The translations under genes were made by a program, and so were the position numbers. From Bacteroidales bacterium (GTDB lineage Bacteria > Bacteroidota > Bacteroidia > Bacteroidales > UBA932), in the NCBI GenBank assembly GCA_017445755.1, contig JAFSSE010000008.1, positions 1 through 64,000 on the forward strand: a DNA stretch of 64,000 nucleotides, in the 5' to 3' direction. Shown piece by piece: positions 53,387 to 63,274 of this stretch; within the stretch, counting starts at the first letter, position 1, and every line of letters starts with the position of its first letter. The notes below the pieces were generated by a model. It saw only the letters and a program-made list of their open reading frames with translations, made no database searches and had not been told where the DNA came from.

Positions 53387-55624
53387 TTATAATAGCCGGA
53401 TAAAGAGGCCGCCGACTACGGAACGGGCCTTCATGGCCTGCCAGCGAGGGGTCTGAGTCCAGACCCAGTCCCCCATCGGAACCCGGTCGGGAGTCTCGTT
53501 CTCGAATTTCCAGACCGGCTCCACAAACTTCATGAAGGTTTCATTGTCCTTTGCCATGGAGGCGGTCCAGAGAATCCAGTCAATCTTTGTGTAGCTCTCC
53601 CGGCTGTCGAGAGGAAGGCCGTACTCATTCTGGACGGTGAGATAGTAGGAAAGTTCAGTTTCAATGACCTCCTCCGGGAAAACGTCGAGTCCGAGGATAC
53701 GGTCCCAGACTAGATTGTACTTTTGGCTCCAGCTGAGAGGCCGGTCAAAGGTAAGCCGGTAATGATCCCCGTCAAAGGCCATTTCCTGCCACTTGGCGGC
53801 CATTTCCTTCGCCATGGTCCCATACTTTTCGGCGACCTCGCGGAAGCCGAGCTTTTCAGCCGTCTTGCCATAGGAAGCGAGGGCGAGAATCGCCTTGGCC
53901 GAGAGGTTGACATTGTGGGCGAGGCGACCGGCAAAATCGTCAGTACAAAGCTGATCCGCAGGGTCGTAGCCGAATTCCGACAGGTATTCGGCCCAGCGGC
54001 TCATGGTCTCCCAATGGGTCCTCGCATAGTCCAGGTCGCCGCAGTAGAGGGCCACGGCGGCGGTCAGGAGAATCATGTTCCCGCTCTCCTCGACGGGCAT
54101 GTCGTAGGGATAGGTCTGGCCGGAAGCTATCGGGTAGGTCCCAAGGTCATGGGCGGCGAAGGGCTTGTCCCAGCCATACTTCTCGGAATACTCGTAAATC
54201 GGATTCAGAAGTCCCTTGGCAAGCTCGGGGCCACATTTCAGGAAGAGGGGCATCGCCGGATAGGCGACATCGACGGTTCCGATGGAGCCGTTGCTGTTGT
54301 TCTCCTTCGAGAGCCAGAGAAGGTTCCCCGACGGAGACTCGACAAGCTTATGGGCCGTTATGCTCTGGCGATAGGCGGCTGCGAGAAGATCGGCATAGTG
54401 TGGACCTCCTTTCCGGACGGCGTCTTTACGTAGGGAGGCATCGAAGACCTCCGAGCGGTAAAAGAGTTTCCGGCGATCCCGGTAGGCCGCCTCAAATTCG
54501 TCCTCGATTGTACGGTCCCCGCTGCGGTTCCAGTAAGGCCGGAGCGGAGTATCAAAATAAGAGACGCTGTAGCGGTCGTCATAGCCGATCATAAGAAGGT
54601 CACCTCCCTTTTTCGCGGCTCCGAAATCCCTTTCGAAACTGAGGTAATTCCCCGACGTTTTGCACTCTTCCCAGAGCTTTGGTGCCGCAAGTACTAAGCA
54701 GCCCCAGTCTATACGGACATCGTCTCCCGCCTTTTCCAGCACCATCTGGGCGGTGGAAGCGGCCGTCAGATACTTGAGCCGCCCCTTCTCCATTCTCCCG
54801 GTCACATAATCGTCATAACTGTTGTCAACGCACCAGCGGGGCGAGCAGCCGAAACGGAGGGAGACTTCATGATCCCTGTCGTCAAGCGAGCGGAAATTGA
54901 AAGAAACATAGTTTACCGGGCGGGAAACAAGGGAGAGGTCTTCCAGGAAGAGCGGCGCGGTAAAGCGGACTTCCAGGGCAACGGGACCGGCCGTGAAGTA
55001 ATAGTAGGTATTCATGGCTTCCAGCCGAAGCCCCTGCTGCTCAGCGGTCTGAGGATAGGGGAAATCCTGGGGAATCTCACGGATGATCCCGCTTCCGAGT
55101 ATGGCCCTTCCAATCTTGTTCCATCCATGGGCATTGAGGACATTGGTTCCCTCCTTAAGGGCGGAGGAGGGAATCTCGACCGGGTGGTTTTCCAGGGAGC
55201 GCCCCGTCCGGAAGATTTCCGTACCGTTAAGGACGAATTCTCCGCCGTCGTTCGCGCTCGCAAGAAGGATGTACCGTCCCGTAGTGTCGTCGAGATAGAA
55301 ACTCCTCTCATAGGAGGTCTCCCTCTCCCAGCGGGGAGTAGGATAATTCGGGGAAATCAGCTCATATTCAGCCGATTCTGCGCCAAGGAAGCGATAATCG
55401 GTCCCGTCAACCGTTATAACTCCGAGAAGGGGGAAGTCCTTACCGGTCCAGTGCTGCGGGGAGCTGTCATAGAGACGGTCGGAGGCGGACCAGCAGTTTA
55501 TATAGGGGTCGATGGTCACAAGCGGGACGGAAGAAGGTCTGAATCCTCCGTCCTTCGGCTTCTGGTCCTTCCCGCAGGAAAGGACCGCGAGGGCAGCCGC
55601 AATGTAAAACAAAAACCTTTTCAT
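53387..55624 (-). CDS. DUF4965/glutaminase A-like lipoprotein
   Basis: This 745-residue lipoprotein has lipobox AVLSC (Cys17). An N-terminal beta region (DUF4964/DUF5127-like) precedes a large (alpha/alpha) domain of the DUF4965 and DUF1793 type; WLSKENNSNGSIGTVDVAYPAMP and DMPVEESGNMILLTAAVAL mark the putative active site. Fungal relatives are called glutaminase A, but bacterial members are often found with carbohydrate genes, and the true substrate is open. It is the last gene of the minus-strand operon, 3 bp after the fused phosphatase. Confidence 0.78.
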   Translation of the reverse strand: MKRFLFYIAAALAVLSCGKDQKPKDGGFRPSSVPLVTIDPYINCWSASDRLYDSSPQHWTGKDFPLLGVITVDGTDYRFLGAESAEYELISPNYPTPRWERETSYERSFYLDDTTGRYILLASANDGGEFVLNGTEIFRTGRSLENHPVEIPSSALKEGTNVLNAHGWNKIGRAILGSGIIREIPQDFPYPQTAEQQGLRLEAMNTYYYFTAGPVALEVRFTAPLFLEDLSLVSRPVNYVSFNFRSLDDRDHEVSLRFGCSPRWCVDNSYDDYVTGRMEKGRLKYLTAASTAQMVLEKAGDDVRIDWGCLVLAAPKLWEECKTSGNYLSFERDFGAAKKGGDLLMIGYDDRYSVSYFDTPLRPYWNRSGDRTIEDEFEAAYRDRRKLFYRSEVFDASLRKDAVRKGGPHYADLLAAAYRQSITAHKLVESPSGNLLWLSKENNSNGSIGTVDVAYPAMPLFLKCGPELAKGLLNPIYEYSEKYGWDKPFAAHDLGTYPIASGQTYPYDMPVEESGNMILLTAAVALYCGDLDYARTHWETMSRWAEYLSEFGYDPADQLCTDDFAGRLAHNVNLSAKAILALASYGKTAEKLGFREVAEKYGTMAKEMAAKWQEMAFDGDHYRLTFDRPLSWSQKYNLVWDRILGLDVFPEEVIETELSYYLTVQNEYGLPLDSRESYTKIDWILWTASMAKDNETFMKFVEPVWKFENETPDRVPMGDWVWTQTPRWQAMKARSVVGGLFIRLL

Positions 55625-55627
55625 TGT

Positions 55628-58534
55628 CTAAAATTCTGCTTTTCCAAACGGAGCCGCAGGGCGCTTCAACGTCTCTTCCCGGATAATCCGTCCCTCGGCA
55701 TCCCTTACCCTCACAAGAATGGTCCCGCGGGCGGTTTTCGCCTTTGCACGGAACATATGGTGGGCGGTTCGCCTGGAGTGGCTGACAAAGATGCCGGCCT
55801 CGGGAACCATTCTCCACTGCGGGGCGAAGCTGACCGCAATCAGCGGATCTTCGTCCGAAGTGCGCTCGACCTCCAGCATCTTCCCCTTTTCGAGGATCTC
55901 AACCGTCTCTCCGGGCTTCAGCATCCAATAGTTGACATAGATGTAGTTCCCCTTGTAATACGGTGCGGCGCCGTAGTCAAGCCGCTTGCCATACTCCTCG
56001 ATTTCAGCCCTGACAAGAGGATCCTTGCGGTAAAACTCGCTGACCCTGTTCATGTCATATATCCGCATCGCCTTATCCCCATAGAGCTGGGTCCGGAAGA
56101 AGGACGAACTCTCGGTCCCCTTGAAACGGAGGAACAAGGCCCCGGCATCCTCTCCGTCTCCGGAGATAAGCGGGTTGTCCCGCGAGGTCCACATGGTCCC
56201 GGAGGTCGCCGGGAGCATGATCTGGCGCATATGGGGGTAGGAAGAATTCGGGGAGAAGTACATCCGGTGGACATGGCCGGAATACACATCCACAACTCCG
56301 AAACGGGCAAAAAGAGCATCGAGGGCCTTCGCCTGATCCTCCGGAATGTATGAACCCTTGTTATCGCGAAGTACAGGGCAGTGGGTGCAGAGAATCACCT
56401 TCTTCCCATCCGGAACAAGGGCAAGGTCGGCCTTAAGGAAAGCCATTTCGTCCTCGTTGAAAGCGTGGAGGTAATCCCTCGCTCCGGCAACACCGGGCGC
56501 CTTTTTCCCTTCGCCGGGAGTATTGATATAGACGATATTGTCCATCATGACCCAGTGCTCATTCCCGATGTCCATCGAATAATAGGTCGGGCCCATGATC
56601 TCGCGGTAGAGGTGCTCCGCGCGGATATCCGTATCCTCGCCGGTCACCCCGGGATCGTTGTCATGGTTCCCGGGAATGGAATACATGAGGGTCGGATATC
56701 CCTCCTCTATGAAGGTCCGGTATCCGTCCGAAAGATTGTAGTCATACAAGCCCCAGAAGAGCTCATGGGTGAAATCGCCGAGGTTCATCGAATAGACCGG
56801 GCCCTCCGAGCTGAGGGCGTCTATCTCGCGGCGGAGGAAGGGCATTGTCCTCTCGCGGAAATGCCTCAGATCCTCCCTGTAGGGGTCGTTGCTCAGGTGG
56901 ACATCGGCGAGCATAGCAACCGAATAGCTGCTCTGATCGACGCTCCGAAGCTGGAAGTCATGTGTCTCAAAATCATATACTTCTCCCTTCAAAAGGGCAT
57001 AGAAGTCCGGCTGAAGGCCATCCTTTGAAAGGGGCTCGTATCCGGAAGGCGTTATGACGAAAACGACCCCGCGGTGTTTATCCGAATACATCGAATACTT
57101 TCCGTCCTTATCCGTGAGCACAATCTGGACGCCGTCGGAAACGCGGGCTCCCGCAAGGGGTTTTCCGTCCGCATAGACTGTGCCCGTGACATTCTGGGGA
57201 GCCCCTTCCTCCAGATGGGCGACAGCCGCCCTGTAAAGGGGCTTATAATGGTCCCTGAAGTCCTCCCAGCGGTAGAAATTGCCCTGGAACGGGGTCAGGG
57301 GAAGTGCGATACTCTTTTCGTTATAACGGGGATAAACGAGGATTTCTCCCTTCTTGTTCCGGTAGAACGAGAGCTGGAGATTCGCAGCCATCGGGACATT
57401 ATAGACCTGCCAGTAATTCTTAACGCTGTCCGGGACGGTATATTTATGCCATGTCCCGACATCGAGCATGGTCATAAGGGCCATCAGGCAGCCGTCATGG
57501 CCGAAGCGCAGCCGCCCCTGGACCTCGCCGGAGGCAATATCCGAGGAGGCCTTCTCGATTATATCCTGGAGCATGTATCCGCCGAGCTCCCAGCCATGGT
57601 CGAAATTGTAACGGTCCGGACCCTTCTCCCCGTAGTAGGCATAGTTGTCCGCCTCCCAGAGTCCGAAGAGCTCGTCCTCAGTGAAGATATCCATAAAGTC
57701 CGCATCCACAGGGACATCCTGCATGTCGAGGGCAAGGTAGAAAAGATCCCACATCAGGTCGGCGGGATCGGTTCCCAGCGACTTCTGATCCTTGAAAAGG
57801 CGGGAGAGGACATCCGGAATACTGACTGATCGGCTGGTCATCTGGCGGAACTCCTTCCGCCAGTATGAATTCTTCTGACGGACCTCCTTCCAGAACCAGC
57901 GGTCGGCCTTCGGCTGGTCGGAGGAATGGGGATTCAGGAAATGCTTGTCCGAAATGGATGCGCGGGTCGTCACCTTCATCTTACGGTTATGCTCCCGCAT
58001 TCCCTCGAGAAAGTACGACATGCTCTCTATAGTCCGGATAACGTCGGTGGAGTGGGCTACGACCCGGGACTCACCCTTGAAAATTTCCGGATAATTCTCG
58101 TAGAGACGGCTTCCGAGGGCCTTCTGCTGGGCCTTTCCGAGAGGGGAAAGATCGCCTCCGCGGCCTTTCAGCGAGGGATAGACCGCCTCGAAACGGCGGG
58201 CGACCTCGTAACCCTTCGGAGTCAGGTTATCCTCCTTGAGCGCCTTTACAAAGCTGTTGTGGATATTGGTATACTGCTTTTCATAAAGCATGTACCGCGC
58301 CCCGTGGCGGGCATAGGTGGAGACATAGAAGGGCTTGAACCCCTTCGGCGGAGCGGCGAGGTCCCTTTCCGAAAAATCGTCGAAATAATAGACTCCGCCG
58401 TACTTTTTCGGGTTCTCCCGAAGCTCGGCTTTCACCTGCTCGGTACTGAGGTACTGCTGCGCTGCGACAGGGAAGGTGAGGAAAATGGCCGCTGCGGCAA
58501 GTCCCGCGCTTAGTATGCTGTATCTTTTCATCAT
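55628..58534 (-). CDS. Histidine phosphatase fused to calcineurin-like phosphoesterase
   Basis: This 968-residue secreted protein (signal peptide ends near PVAAQ, residue 26) joins two phosphatases in one reading frame. The first (about 30-440) is a histidine acid phosphatase like MINPP/phytase, with RHG at 76-78 and the HD motif H346-D347. A short Ig-like MetallophosN-like domain follows (about 448-520). The second is a calcineurin-like phosphoesterase with D544/H546, D587, N623-H624, H718 and H754/H756, the full set of metal ligands. A C-terminal beta domain closes it. The two chemistries are distinct, yet both sets of active residues are intact. It lies directly after a second, single-domain histidine phosphatase gene. 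Probably periplasmic or surface; phosphate esters such as inositol phosphates are plausible substrates. Confidence 0.9.
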   Translation of the reverse strand: MMKRYSILSAGLAAAAIFLTFPVAAQQYLSTEQVKAELRENPKKYGGVYYFDDFSERDLAAPPKGFKPFYVSTYARHGARYMLYEKQYTNIHNSFVKALKEDNLTPKGYEVARRFEAVYPSLKGRGGDLSPLGKAQQKALGSRLYENYPEIFKGESRVVAHSTDVIRTIESMSYFLEGMREHNRKMKVTTRASISDKHFLNPHSSDQPKADRWFWKEVRQKNSYWRKEFRQMTSRSVSIPDVLSRLFKDQKSLGTDPADLMWDLFYLALDMQDVPVDADFMDIFTEDELFGLWEADNYAYYGEKGPDRYNFDHGWELGGYMLQDIIEKASSDIASGEVQGRLRFGHDGCLMALMTMLDVGTWHKYTVPDSVKNYWQVYNVPMAANLQLSFYRNKKGEILVYPRYNEKSIALPLTPFQGNFYRWEDFRDHYKPLYRAAVAHLEEGAPQNVTGTVYADGKPLAGARVSDGVQIVLTDKDGKYSMYSDKHRGVVFVITPSGYEPLSKDGLQPDFYALLKGEVYDFETHDFQLRSVDQSSYSVAMLADVHLSNDPYREDLRHFRERTMPFLRREIDALSSEGPVYSMNLGDFTHELFWGLYDYNLSDGYRTFIEEGYPTLMYSIPGNHDNDPGVTGEDTDIRAEHLYREIMGPTYYSMDIGNEHWVMMDNIVYINTPGEGKKAPGVAGARDYLHAFNEDEMAFLKADLALVPDGKKVILCTHCPVLRDNKGSYIPEDQAKALDALFARFGVVDVYSGHVHRMYFSPNSSYPHMRQIMLPATSGTMWTSRDNPLISGDGEDAGALFLRFKGTESSSFFRTQLYGDKAMRIYDMNRVSEFYRKDPLVRAEIEEYGKRLDYGAAPYYKGNYIYVNYWMLKPGETVEILEKGKMLEVERTSDEDPLIAVSFAPQWRMVPEAGIFVSHSRRTAHHMFRAKAKTARGTILVRVRDAEGRIIREETLKRPAAPFGKAEF

Positions 58535-58537
58535 GCT

Positions 58538-59869
58538 TTACTTTTTCTTCGGAGGGGCCTCCGTTGTGGAAATAATCTTCTCTGCAAGGGCGATTCGCGC
58601 CCTGAAATAGCTGCGGAAGTCATCCCAGCTATAATATGGAGCCGTCCTGGAGGGTATAGGAAGGAGAAAATCCTTTTCGTTGTTCATCATCCGGACAAGG
58701 ATGTCTCCCGAGGAATTGCGGTAGAAAACAAACTGGAGGTTCGCCGCCATGGGGACATTGTAGTCCTGCCAGAGGTCCTTCGCATCATGAGGAGAAGGGG
58801 CGGGAGTGGACCAGCCGTCGATGTTCATAAGCGTCATGAAGGACATGATAGTAATGTCATGGCCGAAACGAAGGCGCGCAGAGACCTTTCCCGAAGCGAT
58901 ATCCTCTTCGGCCCGGTCGATCACATTCTCCGCAAAGGTCTTGCAGAAAGCCCACTGGCGGCCGCCCTGGATGTCATCAGGACCCTTTGAGCAGAAGAAA
59001 CGGTAGCTGTCCGCCTCCCAGAGGAGACATTTTTCATCGAAGGTAAAGAGGTCCCAGTAGGACTCCTCGTAATCGAGGCACTGGTTGCTGCAGGCAAGGT
59101 AGTAAAGGGTCACCTCGAAATCGGTGGCGCTTCCGAACTTTCGGACATAGTTCGGATCCTTGAAAAGGCGGGCGAAAAAGACGTCCGGATCGGTATTTTC
59201 CCGGAGCATCTTCTTGTAGGAGGGCTGCCAGTACGCGCTTTTGTTATTGTAACCCTCATCCGTCTCCCGGACATCCGGATTATAGATGGAATGGGGGTTC
59301 AGAAAGCCCATGTCGCTGCTTGAAGCCGACCTGTCGATCTCGAGGGCGGGGTTCAGTATCTTAAGCTCATCGCAGAAAGCGTCCATCGAAAGGACGCAGC
59401 GCGGAACCACGGTCGAACGGGCGTCGATAAATGCCGCGCCCCTGAAGACCTCGGGATAATTCCGGAACATCCTACGGGCAATCCCCCTGTGCTGCTGCGC
59501 ACCCTTTTCCGTCAGGTCCCCGCCGCGGTTCTCGCAGTATGGGAACTGGGCGGCATAGCGGCGGTAGAAATCCTCGCCCTTCTCCGTCAGGGCACCGTCG
59601 TCATGGGCCTTGGAGAAGATGGCAAGGATCTTCTTATACCCGCTGTTAGAGGAGTTGAACCGGGCGCCATGGCGACCATAGTGGCTGATATAAAAGGGTT
59701 TATAGCCCTTCGGAGGATCAACCGGTTTGGAGAAGCCGCTCTCCGGGTACATGTTGTAGATGCCTCCTGCCTTAAGCGGATCGGCCGCTATCTGTTCAAA
59801 GGCGGTCTGGGCCCAGAGTCCTGCCGAAAGGAGGACGCTAATAACCAGGGTGAAAATCCGTTTTATCAT
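58538..59869 (-). CDS. Histidine acid phosphatase (MINPP-like)
   Basis: This 443-residue secreted protein has a signal peptide (to about GLWAQ, residue 21), RHG at 66-68 (in HYGRHGARF) and the proton-donor HD at 337-338. It resembles the multiple inositol polyphosphate phosphatase branch known from Bacteroides, and the N-terminal part of the fused phosphatase next to it, suggesting duplication. It probably removes phosphate from inositol phosphates or similar esters outside the inner membrane. Gap to the symporter gene is 4 bp, to the fusion gene 3 bp. Confidence 0.85.
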   Translation of the reverse strand: MIKRIFTLVISVLLSAGLWAQTAFEQIAADPLKAGGIYNMYPESGFSKPVDPPKGYKPFYISHYGRHGARFNSSNSGYKKILAIFSKAHDDGALTEKGEDFYRRYAAQFPYCENRGGDLTEKGAQQHRGIARRMFRNYPEVFRGAAFIDARSTVVPRCVLSMDAFCDELKILNPALEIDRSASSSDMGFLNPHSIYNPDVRETDEGYNNKSAYWQPSYKKMLRENTDPDVFFARLFKDPNYVRKFGSATDFEVTLYYLACSNQCLDYEESYWDLFTFDEKCLLWEADSYRFFCSKGPDDIQGGRQWAFCKTFAENVIDRAEEDIASGKVSARLRFGHDITIMSFMTLMNIDGWSTPAPSPHDAKDLWQDYNVPMAANLQFVFYRNSSGDILVRMMNNEKDFLLPIPSRTAPYYSWDDFRSYFRARIALAEKIISTTEAPPKKK

Positions 59870-59873
59870 ACGC

Positions 59874-61430
59874 TCACTTTTGTTCTATCGGTTTTTTTCC
59901 GGAATAACAGACAAAGAAACTGACAAGGCAGCCAATCGGCGCCCACCAAGTCCAGGCGATGGATATCTTATGCCCGAGAAGGGCCTGGCTCAAAGGACCG
60001 AGGACGTAGGGCTGCATCAGAAGGACCACGAGGAGGCCGACGATGAGGGAAGCCACAACGCTCCGTGTATTGCCCCTCTTTGTAAAGAGGGCGCAGACGA
60101 AGACGCCGCCCATACCCGCGTAGGAGAAGCACATGACCCCGGTTGCGAAGTCCACGAGGTTGAGCCCCGAGGCCTGCTGCATAAGGGCTGTAACCATGGC
60201 AAAAGCCGTCAGGACGGCTCCCATAAGGGCCGCCATCTTCTTGGAAGAGGACATCTGGGCCTCGGCGGTGGTGATTTCATGGCCATGATCGCGGCGGATA
60301 GGAAGATAGATGTCAGCCGTGAAACTGGAGGCCATGGAATTGATGGCGGAGTTGAAGCTCGAGAGGGCCGCGGCGAGGACTCCGACTATCATGAGTCCCC
60401 GGAGCCCCACCGGAATGCTGTTTTTGATATACTGCGGGAAAAGGTCCCTGGCGTCTCCGGCAAAACCGCAGAGCCCTTCCGGATCGAGGGCATTGTATTT
60501 CACCCAGAGGAGAAGACCTATCGAAAGGAAAATGAGGACGATAGGAAGACTCATGATCTGGGAATACACAAGGGAGACCCCGGCCTTCTTAACGCTCTTG
60601 CAGGTCAGCTGCCGCTGGACAAACTCATGGTCCGTCGAGAACTGGACCACCTTGAAGACAGTTGCGCCGATAAGGGCGCCTATGATGTTGTATGGAACAT
60701 CGAACCGGAAGGATGGATCCACTACCTGGAGCTTGCTTCCCTCAACCCAGGCGCCGGAGGTCTTGACCCGGCCATGGATAAGCGAATCCCAGATTCCGCT
60801 GAAGGAGAAATCGGGGGTCATGGAGGCGTAAATGAGCCCGAGGGCGACAAGTCCGGTCCCGATTACGAGGAGAATCTGGATGGTATCAATGTAGATAAGC
60901 CCCTTTATTCCTCCCGCCATTGTATAAATTGTCGCGACGACCCCAAGTATGACTATCGAATAAAGGAGGAACTGGAACTGGATGGACCCGTACAGGATGA
61001 CCGAGACGGCGATTGCGGCTATGAAAAGGCGCGAGCCGGAGGTAAAGAGCTGGCCGAGGAGGAACATGATGCTGGTCCAGCGCTTGGACTTCTCCCCGTA
61101 ACGGTCTCCGATATAGCCGTAAATAGTAATGGTTCCGGCCTGATAGAGTTTCGGAAGGAAGAGCCAGGCGACAAGGAGGCCTCCGAAAATCGCCCCGATG
61201 CAGAGCATCAGGTAGGTCAGGTTCGTGTTGAAGCCGAGCTCCGGCGAACCGACGAAGGTTCCGGCGCTTATCGAGGTCCCGGTAGCCGCAAGGGCGACCA
61301 TCCAGGTCGGCATCGAACGGCCGCCGAGGAAATAGTCCTCCATGTTGCGGTTTTTCCGCGAAAAATGGAAGCCGAGCCCTACCAGAAGGCAGAGAAAGAG
61401 GATAATTATGATCCAGTCAATTAGGGTCAT
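59874..61430 (-). CDS. Sodium:solute symporter (SSS family)
   Basis: This 518-residue inner-membrane protein has about 13 hydrophobic helices. Features of the SSS family include GGRSMPTWMVALAATGTSIS in the first repeat and TMAGGIKGLIYIDTIQ, which aligns with the SSS signature. SSS proteins import sugars, inositol, sialic acid or amino acids with Na+. Placed between oxidoreductases and inositol-phosphatase-like genes, myo-inositol or another polyol is a reasonable guess but not shown. The C-terminus is short. Confidence 0.9.
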   Translation of the reverse strand: MTLIDWIIIILFLCLLVGLGFHFSRKNRNMEDYFLGGRSMPTWMVALAATGTSISAGTFVGSPELGFNTNLTYLMLCIGAIFGGLLVAWLFLPKLYQAGTITIYGYIGDRYGEKSKRWTSIMFLLGQLFTSGSRLFIAAIAVSVILYGSIQFQFLLYSIVILGVVATIYTMAGGIKGLIYIDTIQILLVIGTGLVALGLIYASMTPDFSFSGIWDSLIHGRVKTSGAWVEGSKLQVVDPSFRFDVPYNIIGALIGATVFKVVQFSTDHEFVQRQLTCKSVKKAGVSLVYSQIMSLPIVLIFLSIGLLLWVKYNALDPEGLCGFAGDARDLFPQYIKNSIPVGLRGLMIVGVLAAALSSFNSAINSMASSFTADIYLPIRRDHGHEITTAEAQMSSSKKMAALMGAVLTAFAMVTALMQQASGLNLVDFATGVMCFSYAGMGGVFVCALFTKRGNTRSVVASLIVGLLVVLLMQPYVLGPLSQALLGHKISIAWTWWAPIGCLVSFFVCYSGKKPIEQK

Positions 61431-61432
61431 GG

Positions 61433-63274
61433 CTAAATGCTTTCAATTTGGACGGCGGTATTGTCTATCAGGGTATAGAACTGGTTGTACTGGACGTCGG
61501 TCCGGCCTGTTCCGCGGCGCATAAGTTCCTTAAGGGCAGGAAGATGGTCCATATATACCCCGCGGGGAGTGGTGCCTTCGCGGACGCAGATGGACGCCGC
61601 CATGCCCACGACCTCCCCTATCATTCCGCAGGTGCGCATGACCCGGGTCGAGCCGAGGGCGACATGGGTGACGCTGATATCCCGGCCCGCCATGAAAAGA
61701 TTCTCGATATCCTTCGAATAGAAGCAGCGGTAAGGTATCCCATAAGGGGTCACAGGGGTCAGATGGCCCTCGGAGAGCCACTCGTCGCCGGGATACACCG
61801 CCGCATTGTCCTTCCTCGGGAAATGCTGGTCAATATTCCATGAAACGCTTGCCGAAGCATCCTCAAAGGGGGTTTTCCGAACGATATCGTTCTGGGTCAG
61901 GACGTAATCGCCGACAATCCGGCGGGACTCCCGCTTCCCGATGACATGGGAAACCCAGATAAGGTGGGTACACTCCCAGTCCTCCTTGGCGGAATAGCGG
62001 TTCTTGCAGTATGAGAAGGTCGAATAAGCGACATACATCCCGTAATCCCTCATTTTCTCCGCCTCCGAAATGGCGTCGTAATGCATGCCGACCTCCCAGT
62101 ACCAGTTGGCCCTGTGGACCGGCTCGATGGTGGTTTCATCCAGCTCCAGGCCCCAGTCCAGGGAATCCGGATAAGTGCAGGGGACATTGTGGTCCTCGCA
62201 GTACCACTCTATGGATCCGCCCATATGGAGGGAATCTGCCGTTTCCGGGGCCAGGGACTCCCCGAAGGCGCTTTCTCCCTCGCGGCCATACATGGTCTCA
62301 GCTCCAGCGAGAACGGCCAGGGTCGCATCTCCGGTGCAGTCGGCAAAGGTTTTCCCTTCGATGCGGACGGGCTTCTGGTCCGTCACCTCGAGGGCTGTAA
62401 CGGCGACGATGCGCCCCTCCTTAGTTTCGGCGGCGACGACGCTGTATCCGAGAAAGAGAGTGATGTTCTTCTCCGCCTCTACGACCCTCAACTTGCGCTC
62501 GTCCTCGTAATTATGGGCCCCGCGGGCATTTCCGCCGCGTTCAGGACCTATTTCATTGACAATGTAACCGAGGGATCCGTAGGGCGGGAGATTAATCCTG
62601 CCGCCGAGTCCGACCCGGATTTCCGAGGAATTGTTTCCTCCGAGTACATAACGGTCCTGGATAAGGGCAACCTTAAGCCCCAGCCGGGCCGCAGAAATTG
62701 CCGCACACTCCCCTGCGATTCCGCCTCCGACTACTACAAAGTCGAAAAGGCCCTTCTCTTCGGGAACCTCTTCCCCAAGAACGGCCTTCCGGAGGGCCCT
62801 GTACTCTTCAATGCTGTCCCCAGGAACCTCTCCCGACTTTGTCAGGAGGATGGCGTCGCAGCGGCCGTCAAAGCCGGTAAGGTCATGGAGGGAAATCTCA
62901 TGGGAACCCTTCCCGAGCGAATAAGTTCCGCCTTTCTGCCAGACCCACTGGGGGCCTGCCTTCCCGGTTGAAGCGCTCTTCCCGGTCCCGAAAGTCTCCC
63001 CGTCCGGCTTCCCGTCTATGAGCACCTGAAAAATCCCAGGCGTAGGGCCGTCAGACCAGTATTTTGTCCAGTTTTTTGTCCGGACATAAAGGGTATATTC
63101 CCCTTCTTCCGGGACTTCAAAGGAGCCCTTTGCGTCCTCAACGGGAGCGACCCCGATACCGTGGGCGAGCAGGTAACTCGACCCCATCTGCAGGAGGAAC
63201 TGTTGTTCCACCGTCCAGCCGCCTTTCTCTGGAAAACGGCTTGTCAGAAGCATTATTGAATTATGTCTTTCCAT
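61433..63274 (-). CDS. FAD-dependent oxidoreductase with N-terminal beta domain
   Basis: This 613-residue protein has an N-terminal beta-sandwich (about 30-148, carbohydrate-binding or galactose-binding fold in appearance) and an FAD_oxidored-type domain with the Rossmann motif VVVGGGIAGEC at 180-190, then GGNNSSEIRVGLGG. The C-terminal part includes GRDISVTHVALGSTRVMRTC, which aligns closely with the next gene upstream. No signal peptide is visible. Members of this group are annotated as FAD-dependent oxidoreductases; the substrate is unknown. Its ATG shares one base with the stop of the upstream paralogue (63274), so the two are coupled. Confidence 0.82.
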   Translation of the reverse strand: MERHNSIMLLTSRFPEKGGWTVEQQFLLQMGSSYLLAHGIGVAPVEDAKGSFEVPEEGEYTLYVRTKNWTKYWSDGPTPGIFQVLIDGKPDGETFGTGKSASTGKAGPQWVWQKGGTYSLGKGSHEISLHDLTGFDGRCDAILLTKSGEVPGDSIEEYRALRKAVLGEEVPEEKGLFDFVVVGGGIAGECAAISAARLGLKVALIQDRYVLGGNNSSEIRVGLGGRINLPPYGSLGYIVNEIGPERGGNARGAHNYEDERKLRVVEAEKNITLFLGYSVVAAETKEGRIVAVTALEVTDQKPVRIEGKTFADCTGDATLAVLAGAETMYGREGESAFGESLAPETADSLHMGGSIEWYCEDHNVPCTYPDSLDWGLELDETTIEPVHRANWYWEVGMHYDAISEAEKMRDYGMYVAYSTFSYCKNRYSAKEDWECTHLIWVSHVIGKRESRRIVGDYVLTQNDIVRKTPFEDASASVSWNIDQHFPRKDNAAVYPGDEWLSEGHLTPVTPYGIPYRCFYSKDIENLFMAGRDISVTHVALGSTRVMRTCGMIGEVVGMAASICVREGTTPRGVYMDHLPALKELMRRGTGRTDVQYNQFYTLIDNTAVQIESI

